From assembly GCA_012184525.1 (NCBI GenBank), contig WOFQ01000082.1:26232-90231 (forward strand): a stretch of 64,000 nt of DNA. Reading direction: 5' to 3'. How positions within the stretch are numbered: position 1 is the stretch's first letter; each line of letters begins with the position of its first letter. Both the position numbers and the translations under genes were made by a program. The stretch is from Xenoacremonium recifei (taxonomy: Eukaryota; Ascomycota; Sordariomycetes; Hypocreales; Nectriaceae). The notes under the pieces were generated by a model. The model was not told the origin of the DNA. It worked only from the letters and a program-made list of their open reading frames with translations, and ran no database searches. Of this stretch, positions 45,373 through 58,310 are shown piece by piece.

Positions 45373-46385
45373 TCTCAGTGTGGAAGGGGCAAATATAGAA
45401 GCTCAAATAGCAGTAACGCAAATCTGAGGCCCAAGATTTGAAATATACAAAATAGGGGGATATTACTTTTCTTAAATTTGTGTACGAGCACAGAGTATCA
45501 AGTTTTAATGGACAAATATGTGCGGCCTAAGAATAAATGTCTAGCACTTACTGGCAAGAAGGAGCAATTCCAGCAGATGCGCGAGCAAGGCCTTTAACCT
45601 TTTGTGTTCCGCAATCGGGTCTAGGCGGGCCATGCAGCAGATTGCATCATCAGAAGGATTAGTTCGTGCTTATTTGGTCCATAATGCCGTCGAAACTGCC
45701 TCTAACCCAATCATCTCATAACCCTTATTGGCGTGTATCTTTCATCGGAATACGACGTTGTCCCAGATTCCGTCATAAGTTATTGGTCCATCAACGAATT
45801 GCGTTATTAGGATGACCTGACTCGTGATTCCTTTACCAATCAACACAGTGGATGTTCTCCACGGGCAGGTCATTCTATCATTCCCACACAAACTACCCAT
45901 CACAGCATGCTATATTCATTGAGGTCTTTTGGGTGATAAGATAATGGTTCAAGCCCAAGTCCAACAGGTAGCAGAACCAGTGTTTCTTTTTATCACTATC
46001 TTCAAGGCATTGAGAATGTGTGTCTAGGCCCTTTCGTGTAGCCCAAAAGGATCAATATCAGACGACATTTTCTGTCTAGACGCAATAGCAGGGGTTCGTG
46101 ATCTCAATGACGGCGTTTGCAGATCTTTGCAGAAAAGAGATTCATCGCTACTGTTACAGGTTGTGATCTTGGGTAACGCAATTCAGGACCCGCACGAGGT
46201 GACTAGAAGAGGGTCTGATATATCTCAACGTTCTCGGAGTGAAATGACATCTAGCGCGCCGTCGGCATCCTCTCCAATAACCTGGTTAAAACCCTGTAAC
46301 TGCACCCTTCAGAGTTTGAATCATTGCTTTGGCTGAATATTGCTACAATAAATCTTTTTGACTTGGTGAAGCCGTGTCCTTTACA
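45373..46385. promoter_or_regulatory. Divergent promoter between monooxygenase and SSS transporter
   Basis: About 1 kb. Overlapping GATA sites TGATAAGATAA at 45934-45944 and TTATCA at 45990-45995 match HGATAR, consistent with nitrogen control of a urea-type transporter. A short open frame at 46127-46336 is not believed. Confidence 0.4.
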
Positions 46386-48799
46386 ATGTCGACGGCCGTG
46401 AATCTGGTCTCCCAAGGGACTGGCTATGGCCTTCTTATCGGATTGGGTGTCGGCTTCTGTGGCGTCATCTTGGCTGCCGTGAAGATACAGAAATCGTATT
46501 TGTCACAAGACTCCGGGACGTCGGAAATGTTCATGGTTGCAAACCGATCAGTAGGGACGGGATTAACGGCTTCTGCGGTTTTCAGTTCCTGGATGTGGAT
46601 TAATGAAACCGTACTTTGCGCAGCAATGTGCTACCGATATGGTATAGCCATTCCATTTGTACGTTTCAGAATTCCTCTACTCTAAAGGAGACTATGCATT
46701 GATTAATTGTGTGCGACGATAGTGGTGGGCTGCTGGCCTGTGTTTCCAGATTGCCTTGATGGCTGCTCTTGGGGTCTTAGCTAAGATCCGCGTCCCGTAT
46801 GCGCATACATCCTTGGAAATAATCAAGCAGAGATACGGCCCCATCGGCCATATAGTCTTCATCTTACTCAACATTACCAATAACGTATTTGGTTGTGCCT
46901 CTATGATTTTGACCGGATCCCAGCTTATCCACGGAGTTTCGGGCATGCATTTTGTTGCGGCTACGATCTTAATCCCACTTGGCGGTATGGCTAGCCCCCA
47001 TTTCCTTACGAGACCTGATCTAACATAGACCGCCAGTTGTCTTGTACACAGCCGTGGGTGGGCTCAAAGCAACATTCATCACAGACTATCTCCACACCAT
47101 GATCGCTCTGATCCTGATCATATATTTCACTTTGAGTGTTCTTACTAACGACGCGGTTGGCGGTCTTGGGGGTCTCTGGGAGAAAGTGATGGCTACTGCT
47201 TCCGAGAACTACATCGAAGGCAACTATGAAGGGTCTCTTCTAACAATGAAGTCCAAAAATGCCATCATCTGGGGCCTCATCCTAAAGTTTGGGAACCTTG
47301 CTCTTGTTGTTATGGTACGTACGCCCCCCCTGATCATTTGTTAAGACATATTTCCTCATCATAGGAACAGGACACTGCGTTCTGGCAAAAGAGTTTCGCC
47401 ACTGAGGTATCTGCGACAGTTCCTGGGTACAATCTAGCAGCTCTCGCGATCTTTGGAATCCCCTGGGGACTGGGAACGGTTATCGGATTGACAGCAAGAG
47501 CTTTGCATCAGACACCGATTTGGCCGACCTACCCGAGCGATGTGACCTCAGCAGAGGTGACTCGGGGTATGATCATGCCCATGGTTCTAAAAGCCTTGAT
47601 TGGGAAATCTGGAGTTGAAGCCTTCTTTGTTCTCTTATTCATGGCACTCACGAGCACAGTCTCTTCGTCCATGATCGCGGTCAGCAGTATTCTATCTTTC
47701 GATGTTTACAAAACCTACATCAACCCCAAGACGACGGATAAGAAACTCGTCTCAGTCAGTCATTTAACTGTGGTACTGCATGCCGTTTTCATCACTGGCA
47801 TATCGATAGCTCTGAACTACGGGGGTGCCGACATGACGTGGATTGGTATGTCAACGGTTTTGCTTCAGTTCTGATGCCTACGTGCTAATAAATTTATAGG
47901 ATATTTCCGGCCTATATTGGTAATAAAAAGTTTCTCATATATTCAAGATTTCTGACCTGATGCTGACTGCGATGGAAATATAGAGCTGCCCCGGAATCAT
48001 TCCTTTGGCGTTGACTCTTGCTTGGTCAGGTCAAACTCGCTTGGCGGCAACCCTGTCTCCGATACTGGGGTTCTTTACCGGGCTTGCCATCTGGCTCTCC
48101 ACTGCCCATAAGCTCTATGGAGCCATAAATATGCAAACAACCGAAGAAGGCCTACCAGCCCTATACGGCGCTATTGGGTCTTTCTTCTCGCCTGCGCTGT
48201 ATTCGGTGCTGATTTCCTTATACAAGCCAGATACCTTTGACTGGCGTAACTTCCTTCGAATTGAGCTTGCAGAGGAGGCCCAGCTTAGACAATCAGCTTT
48301 CGACAACAAGGAGATACAGGAAGATTCGGACTCCCCTCGCAGCGAAGAAAACGAGGGTGTATTCCGTCGTGGTGATTCGGACTCTGCCACCAACAACATG
48401 AAGATCAAAGGCGAAGCAGAGGAAGCTAAGAACGAGACGACGCCTGTCTCCGATACAAAATATACAAGGTCCGCAGATTCAATCACCTTAGATGAGATTC
48501 AGCATCCTCTGGATGGAAAAACCTTGCAAGTATTGCACAGGTGGTATCGTATTGCGTGGGTTTTCTTCGTCTTCGTTGTGCTGGTCACCTTTGTTATCTG
48601 GCCAATGCCGTTATACCGCAATTACATTTTTACAAAGACGTTCTTTGAGAGCTGGACGTCGGTGGCCATTGTGTGGCAGTTCTTCGCCTTTTTTGCAGTG
48701 GTTATTTATCCACTTTACGATGGCCGCCGCGAAATAGCGAAAGGCGCATACGGTGTGTGGAGAGATGGGCGGGTATGGATCTCAAAATATAAGAAATAG
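46386..48799 (+). CDS. Solute:sodium symporter family transporter, DUR3/urea type
   Basis: Six exons, 46386-46658, 46723-46984, 47037-47314, 47371-47845, 47900-47919 and 47984-48799, give 707 residues, the usual length of fungal DUR3-like proteins. Exon 5 has only 20 bases. About 15 helices are seen, with ASAVFSSWMWINETVLCAA, YTAVGGLKATFITDYLHT and FWQKSF typical of the SSS urea branch. A charged cytoplasmic loop of about 110 residues lies before the last two helices. Acceptor 3 is a tandem choice (47364 or 47370) that adds or omits two residues. The start is the ATG at 46386; the frame before it opens with GTG. It likely takes up urea, polyamines or a related nitrogen compound. Confidence 0.9.
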
Positions 48800-49689
48800 A
48801 CCCGTAGTTGTTGGAAACAGGCAGATGGTTTTTGAAGTTCTGCGTTGGAAAATGAAGAGCGGAGCTATGCTAAAGTCAGTTCGTTGCTTGAAACATTGCT
48901 CTCACATAGCATCCAGATTATGACCTGATTTTTGTTGTATTTAGAAATATGCATTAGCCTTGCGGTATCGACAAGGCAATTCTATTGAAATGTCATAAAA
49001 TCGGGATTCTTGGGCGGAGCAGGGGAGTGAGAACCTTTGGGGCGAGAAAAGCACCATCCTGAACGTTAGGTGGGTTGCAACATCACCAAAGTCACGGAAT
49101 GCCTCATTCGAAAATTAAAGACGACTTGTTGAAGTAAAGGTGTGAGACTTCGACAGCTACTATACAGTTTGAAAAAAAGCGTGGGGGGATACTTGATGGG
49201 CTCAATACTTTTCAGAGCTCTTTACTCGTGATAGGATAAGAAAATTGTAAGTAAATGCACTATGGCGTTTCAACACGGACAATTGCATATAACGCCAATT
49301 CAAAACTGCTGGAATCTTGTTATAGGTAGGCTGAGCACCACTCGGAAGCCCTATGTAACGACTTGAACCTTGATTAAGCTTTCTATTGCGAATTCATGAA
49401 AGTTGGAGCCTCTTTCCTCTATCCGGACAACATGGCTTGCCTCTAAAATTAAGTATAGACGGGATCAAGACTTAGGGTCTTGAAAGAGATTCAATGCTCT
49501 TGTTCTACATGGAAAAGAGCTTGCGTTATAGCAGGTCAATCAGTGCAGTAGTGATACTAATTCCGAGGAATATTATCCGTGAGCCTGGAACGCCGTACGC
49601 AGGGATCCCATTCGGAAAAACAACGGATGGTATCACGCAGACGAAAGGTTTTGTAGAAGGATAGTAAGCGTTTGCAGTGTGTCCATGCC
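48800..49689. other. Gene-free stretch
   Basis: About 890 bases between two 3' ends. No exon chain, repeat or RNA gene was seen. Confidence 0.5.
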
Positions 49690-51639
49690 TTATGACGAGT
49701 CCTTTCTAGGAGTAAACGCGACTTCTAGCTTATCTGTCAGGACTGCGGCAACCCATTCTCTTCTTGGTGGCAATGACACTAAATTCCAGTCAAGGTTAGA
49801 TCCAAAATCATTGAAAGCCGATTTTCCATGCGAATGAAGCCGAAATGACTGTATAAGTTTTGAGAGACTCATGAAAAGCTCATAGTACGCGAAGCTAGTC
49901 AAAATGTCAGCACTTCAGTTTGGGAATTCGATTTAGACCCTTACTGCATTCCCATGCAGACATGCGCGCCCTTCGAAAATGGGATATAATACTGATCTCC
50001 CGTATTATCTTGTTTCAAGCTTGACGCATCATCTGATAGCCACCGATACGGGTTGAATAGGTGCGGCTTGGGAAATGCCGTTTCATCGCGCAGATACCAA
50101 ATGGGCGAAGACGTAAGTACAGTCTGCAGCAATGTTAGAAAACAAAAGTTCAACTTAGTGTCAGACAACTCGTACAGCTTCAGGAATAAATTTCCCTTGT
50201 ATATCAATACCACCCTTATGGGCAACCCGGGGCAGCATGGCAGCCGCAGTGCCGGCCCATCGAATCCCTTCCTTGACACAAGCAGCCAGCCTAGGTATAC
50301 CCTCAAGCGCCGACATATTTGTCGAAAAGTCTATTCTTGACAAGTCATCAAAAAGACTTTCCTGAAAGACAGGGTTCTGTGCCAAAGCAAACAAGATATG
50401 AGCCAACGACCCGGACGTTGTGTCAGTTCCTGGACCGAGGTTCTCTTTTGCCTCAGCAAGAGCAGTATCTGGAGGTAAAGCGGATGAGACAAGAACTCGG
50501 ATCAAATTGGGATACAATGAAGAGTCGATATCATCATCCATGACTTGTCGACATGCTTCTGCTGTCCACTAACAATAGTTAGTTAAGGATTCAAGTTTGG
50601 ATATAATAGTCAACTAACATTGTCATATTCCTTCAATGCCCGGAAATAGGGGATATGTAGACCACCTAACCTATGAAGTAGGGCGGCAGTGGATTCCAAG
50701 GTTTGATAGAGGCGTGGAAAATTCGTTATCTAGGCCATTCATCAGTCAACATTACAGGTTGTGGCAGGACTGTAAGAGCCATACCAAAGGAAACCATGTC
50801 GCCTTCTCGTCGTTCCTGGAGATCATTTCTAGGCTATTCGCCGAGGCCCACCCTTCGACAGCATTCAGCTGTTTACCGAACGAGAAATGTGCTAGAGGAG
50901 GTTTGCTTGAGCGCTAAAGAGGACTCCAGAGCGAAGTCAACTCACCGATAATGTCTGATTCCAGAGCTCGACAGGCAGGCATCAAGTCGATAAAACTTGC
51001 ACGATTGGAAACATGCTTGACGAAGTTATGAATGTGTTGCAACATAAGCGATTCCAGATTGGACATCTTGCTTCAACTGAAAAGCTGGCCCATCACCCTC
51101 CGGCGTTTGGAGTGCTCATCACGGTTTCTATGTCAAGAGTAAGCCTAACGTGTCTAGCTACAGAGAGAGGAGTACAGACGTGATTGAAAAGAGCGCAGGA
51201 TGGCCGTCCTGAACAAATTCCCCATAAACTCGAGGATCTTTATCGAACTTGCTATTCACCTTGTGGACGATGTTGTATATATCTAAAGAGTAGAAGGATA
51301 TATCGTTAGGTCCAGTTCTAATCAATGGCCCTAGAAATGCTCAGTTGTATCCTCAGATTGAAAATGTTGAAGTACGAACCTAGCTTTTTGTGCAGTGCGG
51401 GCAAGTCCAATGTTATGGTGCCACGATGCTCCCGCGGAAATGCCCATATAAGCCTTGACCAAGACGCACCAAAGCCGGCAATGGGTATATCAGACAGTAG
51501 AGAGCGACTTTTCACATAATTTCTCTGTCGTCTTCAGTCAACCAAGCTATACTTGTTTTGATTTTCCAGACGAGCTCACGTTGGCGAAGTCGATAGCCAC
51601 GACGAGTAGTAAGACCAAACCTGCAATCAGGACGGTCAT
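49690..51639 (-). pseudogene. Cytochrome P450 gene with an in-frame TGA at codon 137
   Basis: Nine exons on the minus strand (51639-51580, 51524-51380, 51330-51180, 51127-50946, 50891-50785, 50729-50619, 50568-50176, 50123-49945, 49894-49690) sum to 1533 bases, an exact multiple of three. The reading keeps a membrane anchor, ITLDLPALHKKLGPLIRTGPN, the I-helix PGTDTTSG, the K-helix KEGIR and the heme loop FSKGAHVCMG with C439. The only break is TGA at 51075-51073, following the run SKRRRVMGQLFS, where a basic residue is usual; CGA to TGA is a single transition. All splice sites are intact, so the event looks recent. An alternative acceptor ending at 51071 would bypass the stop but delete 19 conserved residues. 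It may be a pseudogene, an allele or a sequence error. Confidence 0.8.
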
Positions 51640-52510
51640 CACGAGGATCCAGAGGAAAAACTGCCAGATCTTGGTCAACGATATGTTACAAGAGTTGGTT
51701 GCATTGACACGGCCCTAGGCGCACGCACGATTTTCAATCTCGAGTTGAAAATTTTGGAAGAAATTATCGGAAAGCACAATGTGAAGCTGTATTTCGCAAT
51801 TGCCCCAGAGTATGTCGACTTAAGTACATAATTTAATTTCGATTGCATCATCTCCCATGGTCGATTACTAGCCCGTTTCGTACTCTATAGACTCAATTGC
51901 TATGCGGCGAACAGGCTCCTAGCATTGGCATGTCTTGAAGTTCCGAGTGCGTCGAGGTAAAAACTTAGTTCAGCGTCCTTTGTATGATTTCAAGTGGCGA
52001 AAGGAGCAAAGGGTTTCTTTAAAAGAACGATTCCCTACGTTCTTTGATCCCCTAGGGCCTTTACTCAAACGCTGATTTGCCTTCTTGCACATTCAACCGT
52101 CTCGGCCTGGCAAATTTTCTCGCGCAATATTAGTTCCAAATATCGAACTGTCAGTAGTTGACGGAACGTGATCCGAAGTGAAACCGACCCAGGAATTCGA
52201 CCCAATGGTGGTGCTTTTGCATCTGCTTATTAATGTGGGTTATCTACTCTGTACGGAGTAATGATATGATAGTTCGACGCTAGCACGTCATTGCGTAGTG
52301 CGGCTTTTACTAAATTGGTTGGACAACGCCGTGGAAGAATTTCTGTTTCCTGTTAAAAGGACTTTGAATGAACTTCGACCTTCTTATTGTTGTCTTGTCA
52401 AAGATACATTCCTACATATCGCTAGATACGGACATTTGAGAAGCTTAGGGTCCTCCACGAGCGGCATATCACGACTTCAAAATCGAGCGTCTCCGGATAT
52501 TCCGCGACAA
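51640..52510. other. Divergent intergenic region
   Basis: About 870 bases between the P450 start and the APC permease start. The frame upstream of 51639 encodes a hydrophobic stretch after a stop and could hide an extra first exon of the P450. No other feature seen. Confidence 0.4.
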
Positions 52511-54615
52511 ATGTCTTCGGAGGAGCAACCAGAAGTTAAAGACGTCCGTCAAGCCGAAACCTCGACCGACAGTGAACCGGAAGGTAACAGCGTTGACGCT
52601 GGAGTACTTGTATGCGCAAATCAACCTTGAATCTTGATGATTTTATCTCCACTGACATGCCAGTAGCGAAGCTTGGGCTACAAGCCGGTACGCAACTTAC
52701 CCTGTATCAGTATTACTTAGTCTTATCTCATCTTCAATAGGTCCTGCACCGAACATTCAATCTCTTCGAAAACTTTTCTACTACATTTGGTCAGTCCTGC
52801 CTCACGTCTTGCTGTCGTGATACCTCTAATGCAAGAGCAGCTGCGTTGTATTTCATCGGAGGAGTACGGGTTACTTTCTCCACTGGCATTGCTGCCGGCG
52901 GCAATTTAGCATACTGGTGGGTGAGACATCACTCAATTGTTATCCTCTCCAGCTCACCATCCCCAAGGACAAGTTTCGTTGTAACGTGTTTTTTCACATT
53001 CATTACAGCTGCTGTGATTGCAGAGATCTGTTCATCTCTTCCTTTGGCAGGCTCCATCTACCTCTGGGCTGCTGAAGCTGGTGGACCAAAGTTTGGACGT
53101 TTGTTCGGCTTTGTGGTAGCGTGGTGGAGTACTACAGCGTGGACAACTTTCTGTGCCAGTATGTTTTCATGTCTCTTTTCTTCGTTTCCTAAGTCCCCTG
53201 TTGTACGTCGTTGTTGAAGTAGCCACGTACGTTTTGAGGCAACACCGCTCACTAATTACTAGGTAATACACAAGGGGCTGTAAACTACATGCTCTCTGTA
53301 AGGTTCATTTCTGCGAATTCAATCTGCCCAAAGCTTACGTAGCTTAAGGAAATCGTCGTCTTCAACTTAGATTTTCCTTCGGACTCATCTAGTGTCAAGT
53401 TCCGAGCCGTACAGTGGATATGCACAGAGGTCCTCTTAGCCTTGGCGGCTATCTGGAATCTTCTTCCACGTAAGGTCAAGTCCAAACAAAGAAAGAACAG
53501 TAGCTAATGGTAGAAAATGACAGCCAAGTATTTCAAATGGATCTTCTATTTGAGTACTTTCTCTGTTCTGCTCGACTTTGCCCTCAACTTGATCTGGCTG
53601 CCAATCGCCACCAAGAGAACGTATGGATTCCGATCTGCCCATGACGCCTTTATGACTACATACAATGGAACAGGGGCTTCACCAGGGTGGAACTGGTGCC
53701 TATCGTATCTAGCCACCGCTGGCATTCTCATCGGATTCGATGCATCAGGGCATGTAGCTGAAGAAACAAAGAACGCGAGCGTTGCTGCAGCCCGAGGGAT
53801 TTTCTGGAGCACAGTGACCAGCGGTATCGGAGGATTTCTTGTAGTGATACTGTTTCTTTTCTGTGTGGTAAGTACGTTATCATTGAGAAGTATATGTCTA
53901 ATGTTTCTACATAGCCCGATGCCGATACGCTGTTTTCATTCGGCGGTGCTCAGCCATTTGTACCGCTCTATGCCGCTATTCTAGGAGACGGTGGACATAT
54001 CGTGATGAATATCCTATGCATCGTAGCTCTTTGGTTTGTAAGTCGTGGTACTTCACGGTCCGTGATGGGATCGCCTTGCTAACCCTCAGGAAGAATACTG
54101 CTATAGCCATACTAGCAGCATCCCGTCTTGTTTTTGCAGTTGCTCGAGACGGAGTTTTGCCGTACTCCAAATGGGTATCAAAGGTTATCGATGGCCAGCC
54201 TCGAAATGCTGTCATAGTGGTGTGGGTTGTGTCCGCGATAATAACTTGCACAATCCTCCCGTCCGCGGTGGCATTCACATCGCTAGTGTCTGCAGCTGGT
54301 GTTCCATCAGCTGCAGCATACGGCTTGATCTGTCTCGGACGTCTGTTCCTGACGCCCAAAACATTCCCGAAGCCGGCCTGGAGCCTGGGTAGATGGAGCA
54401 AACCCTTTCAAGCGATTGCAGTTCTTTGGAACGGCTGGGTGGTAGCCGTCCTGTACTCTCCATACGAGTTTCCTGTGTCTGGAGAGACATTAAACTACGC
54501 TCCAGTTATCATGGGCATAGTGACAGTCTTTGCACTTATTTCATGGTGGTTAATCCCTCCTGAGAAGTGGTTGCCAAGCCAGCGAATCCAGCAGACTCTA
54601 GACGCACGAGGATAA
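52511..54615 (+). CDS. APC-superfamily permease (choline/GABA/amino acid type)
   Basis: Ten exons, 52511-52609, 52667-52687, 52741-52789, 52841-52916, 52968-53158, 53263-53297, 53349-53469, 53524-53867, 53915-54037 and 54094-54615, give 526 residues. Exon 2 has 21 bases and exon 6 has 35. The reading RSLGYKPVLHRTFNLFENFS at the start, AYWTSFVVTCFFTFITAAVI, PLAGSIYLWAAEAGGP and FDASGHVAEETKNA are hallmarks of the fungal HNM1/UGA4-like group of 12-helix permeases. Exon 4 to 5 uses donor GTGGGT and acceptor CCCAAG, chosen because it alone restores the AYWTS motif. The substrate is an amine or amino acid; the precise one is unknown. Confidence 0.9.
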
Positions 54616-55316
54616 GAACGAGTCTATTGCATGACGACGTTGGATGCGATTCATCCTCACAGCATTAATGTTGAAAACCGTCCAATTCATTCCTAGTTCC
54701 GGGCTGTCCCGTATTGCTTCATTTCAATAAGTCCCTTGCGATCCTTGAGGTCTCTTGCTAAAAATCATTTTGGTAAAACAAAATTCAACATAAATCTAAA
54801 TCAATTCTAAACGTTACTACATACTCGCACGTCGATGAATGGAAATCCATGTTTCGCTGACTTAACATTGTGTAAAAATTATGACCATGCTCTCTGACCT
54901 ACTTCCTTGAGAAGTCGTGTATTCTTCCATATGATCGTTGCGAGAGTACAGACGTAACTGCACCAGTCTATGTTTGAAGATAGTCCTTATTTGACCCGTA
55001 ATAATGAGTCCAGTATTGCGTTACTTGAGAGTCTATAACGAGTCTCTGGTTTTGGGTTAGTTTTATCAAGCAAGCCGTATGTCTGCCAACGCATGGTCCC
55101 TCTCTAATGTCTCACTCTTGGAGTACCCGCTGATCAACTTCCAGCTCCTGACTTCACATTACGTCACTGGTTGTGCTGATAGTATATATAGCCCATGCTC
55201 ATCCCATGTCATCAAGGTGCGGTGCTTTCAATATTTATCCTTGCCAGACTTTTTCCTGCACCACACGCGTCGTTCTTCTTTGCTCTTGATCTGAACTTTC
55301 TCGACTAACGTCCATA
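54616..55316. other. Intergenic spacer
   Basis: About 700 bases, no gene seen. GTATATATAG at about 55182-55191 lies about 130 bases before the next ATG and is a likely TATA element. Confidence 0.4.
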
Positions 55317-55745
55317 ATGAGCCAAAACCTCAAAGTGGTAGACGGTGTCCTCGTCACTGACACTGAAGTAATGCCTCCCTACTCAAGGTTCTCTGACCAG
55401 CACGGCGGATAATTGACTGGCTGGTTATAGGTCCCACCTCCAAATGACTGGACAAATAATTACGATGAAATGGGTGGCGATATGCGATGGGGCGAATACG
55501 GTGATATAGCCGAAGAAGTGAGGGGACGCGGCATCGACGGTGAAATCAAGCCGCTATTCGGCATGCAACCTTACACGGGCGAGGCCTTGGTACTCTTTCA
55601 AGTTGGGGGGGATCAGTTCTATCTCTTCAACGCTATAGACGGCTCTTTGTTCCAGATACAGAGCCCCCCTGATCTCGAGACCATCGTGTCTACGATTGAC
55701 GACGTGGATAGGGGATTGGCAGCGTTGGAAATGGATGAACTCTAG
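55317..55745 (+). CDS. Small protein of unknown function
   Basis: Two exons, 55317-55367 and 55431-55745, give 121 residues. The 63-base intron 55368-55430 ends TTATAG and joins VLVTDTE to VPPPNDWTNN; an earlier acceptor at 55400 would create a stop. The protein is acidic and soluble, with no signal peptide, membrane helix or cysteine pattern. The middle (FGMQPYTGEALVLFQVGG) and the segment DQFYLFNAIDGSLFQI look like a small beta-rich fold. I recognise no family. TATA element, consensus intron and CT-rich leader support a real gene. Confidence 0.65.
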
Positions 55746-58310
55746 ATATACCGGCTGATGTCTCGGACTTAGAGATGTTTCCGGAAAGACTCTCCATAAT
55801 AATCTTGATAGTTTGACGCATGTCTCTGTAGACCCGGATCTAAATATAAGAAGGTAGTGGGATCACGCTGGTTGGAGCCGCTTCCTGCAAGAAAAAAACT
55901 GTCCAAACCCACACATACGTAATATCGCACTATCTCTGCTGCATTGTCTCACTGTTTCTAAAGTCTAAACCTCGTTTGTGTAACCAACCAAATCTCACAG
56001 TTTGAGTTGTCATTTTGCTTTTCCCAGCCCTCAAACCCAGAAGTCAACTAATTGTCTCCTGGTCTGGCGGGTTTACCCATTTTTTTTAACAATGTTGAAA
56101 GAAACGCAGCTTGGCGTATGAAGATCATTTACTTACGTGTACGTGGATGTCCAGTGACACTATGCAAGGGCGTCTATGCACTGCTAGACTATTAGTGTAA
56201 GCGCTAAGTATTTGGGATCTGCAGTTGCAGTAAATAATAGTGCCTGCAGCCAACTCAAACGAGCCGTACCTCAGCTGTGAATGTGAGGCCCTACCTGCAG
56301 ATCTTTGTCGTAATGCGGCGGGCAAACCGCGCGCAACATCTCACTAGTAGTTGGTCTCACAGAGGGGATGGTGGACTAACATTCAGCCTGAATTTGCCAC
56401 CATGAGGAGAGTAACGATATGCAATTAAGGACCTCTTTGGCTTCGTTTTGGCGATGTTAACCGATGTTTTAATTCAAAAAACACGTATGTGAACTCATTT
56501 CGGACTAGGAGATGAGGATGCACGCATCTCTGGGCTAAGATTATCCTGTGTTTTGAAAGAAACCTTTCACAACAAAAGCTGCTCTCCTGCAACAACGCGA
56601 TGCTGTCGCATGCCAGCATCAGTCCACTTGCTAGCCGTTCCCAACGACTGAGGCGAAGCCGGAATAGCTCGCCCCGCCAACCTCCCCCAATCAATGAGGG
56701 CTCCTTCAATACGTCATACGGATCGGTGACTCGGTCCTTAGCTAGATCGTCTTTGCCGCCTACCAGAGTGTACTGAAATGGCCTTCCTTGCTCTAATCTC
56801 TTTTTTTTTTTTAAGAAAAGAAAAGAAATTCTCTTTTCTTTTTAACCTGGCTTCGCTCAGAGAGCTGTAAAGTTTCGTTTCTATGCAGAAAGGGTTGAAA
56901 CCTGGGACTATGAGGATCAGGTCCAGCGCAGTATAAAAGCGAGATATTGTTGAGATCTGCAAGGCCTGGCCATGTAGTCCGCCAAGAAGCTTAACGGGCC
57001 ATTTTCAGGGTAACAATATACTTTCCATCGTTATTTATCAAGTCTTCAACGTCTTCCTCTCACTTATCGGCCAACTGAACCCTTTAGTAATTCGGATTAC
57101 GCTAGAAGTCTTATGCACGGTCCTAATATATACTATAAGATCAAATCTCTTATAGAGCAGCATCACCTCAGCTCACTTTCACGATCGAACTGTCCATCGC
57201 TTGGGCGTCTATGCGATTGCTATTGTTGGTCCGATCCTTGTCGTCACTCGAAATGCTAATGTAGGCTTGTATGTCGCCTTACATAACACGAATGTCGGTA
57301 TAGATATGGAGACGTTACTGATTAACGTCAGTCTGTTGAATAAAAAGAGCAAGCTTATGTTCGTCGTTGGTGTGATAGGTCCTAGAAACGCAAGTGATGT
57401 TATCGCTGTTGTAGGTTCTTCCCTGCGAACTAACGACCCTAGTGGCAGATTTTCATTTCCATGCCCCAGTGGACTTATTATACACCTCTGTGAATCCTTC
57501 TTTCTCCGTGAACTAAGAGTTGGATTTTCTCATATGAACAAGAACCATGCCAAGATCATTCCGTACTAGCCAGAAAGCAGACCTAGGAGGACACCGACGA
57601 CCACAGACTAGGTGACAGGAAACATACAATTGTGTATACGCTTGAAATGACCTTGTGGTGGTAACTAGGCTCTTTCATTTGCTGTTGGTTGGGCAGCATA
57701 TTTGCATTGTCCGACTCTTATGCGGACTAGTCTCAGCGAGAAGGCAGGGCGCCGAATTGAACACTATTAACCAAGACATCCATATTCTATCTGTAGTGTC
57801 CTGGCATTAGTAAGGCCCATTGAACCAATAAACGCGGGCACGGGTTACATTCAAAATTGAGTTTTTCTGTTACACTACTTATGACTGATTATGGATTGTG
57901 ACGTGGCCGGCATGTGTTCCGGATACATCTACTATCCCCGAAGGAGCATGTCGAGTGGCCTGATCACCTACGCCCTCACCGCTCGAAGAAGGTGCCGATT
58001 GGTCGGGGATTTCTGGAAGAATATCGCGCAGTTAGGATCATGAGTTGCGGTCGTACTACTGGTTGGAAACCGATAAACCCCTCTTCAGATAGTCCAATGC
58101 GGTTGGTTTCGCGAATTTGTGTGCTCATACATCCTGTTTTCCGGTCAAACCCCTGTAAAAGAAAGCTTGGCCCTTGTTATTTCCAGGATAAAAAATTTCA
58201 ATCCCTCGGAAAAGTCCCCTCAAACCCCAAACTCCTTCATCTCCGCTTATCACTAAAAGTCCATCTGCCTTGAGTACCTTTTCCCCTCGTCTGGACGATA
58301 GGAATCCATC
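55746..58310. other. Gene-poor region
   Basis: About 2.6 kb without a supported gene. Open frames at 56425-56709, 56738-56962 and 57201-57569 have no domain, and at least the last begins with a non-ATG codon. A poly-T run followed by AAGAAAAGAAAAG and its near inverse TCTTTTCTTTTT lies at 56801-56844 and could form a hairpin. Confidence 0.45.

Noticed and set aside
56425..57569. Several frames of 74-122 codons
   Set aside because: At least one has a non-ATG start and the region is low complexity; no recognisable transposon protein.
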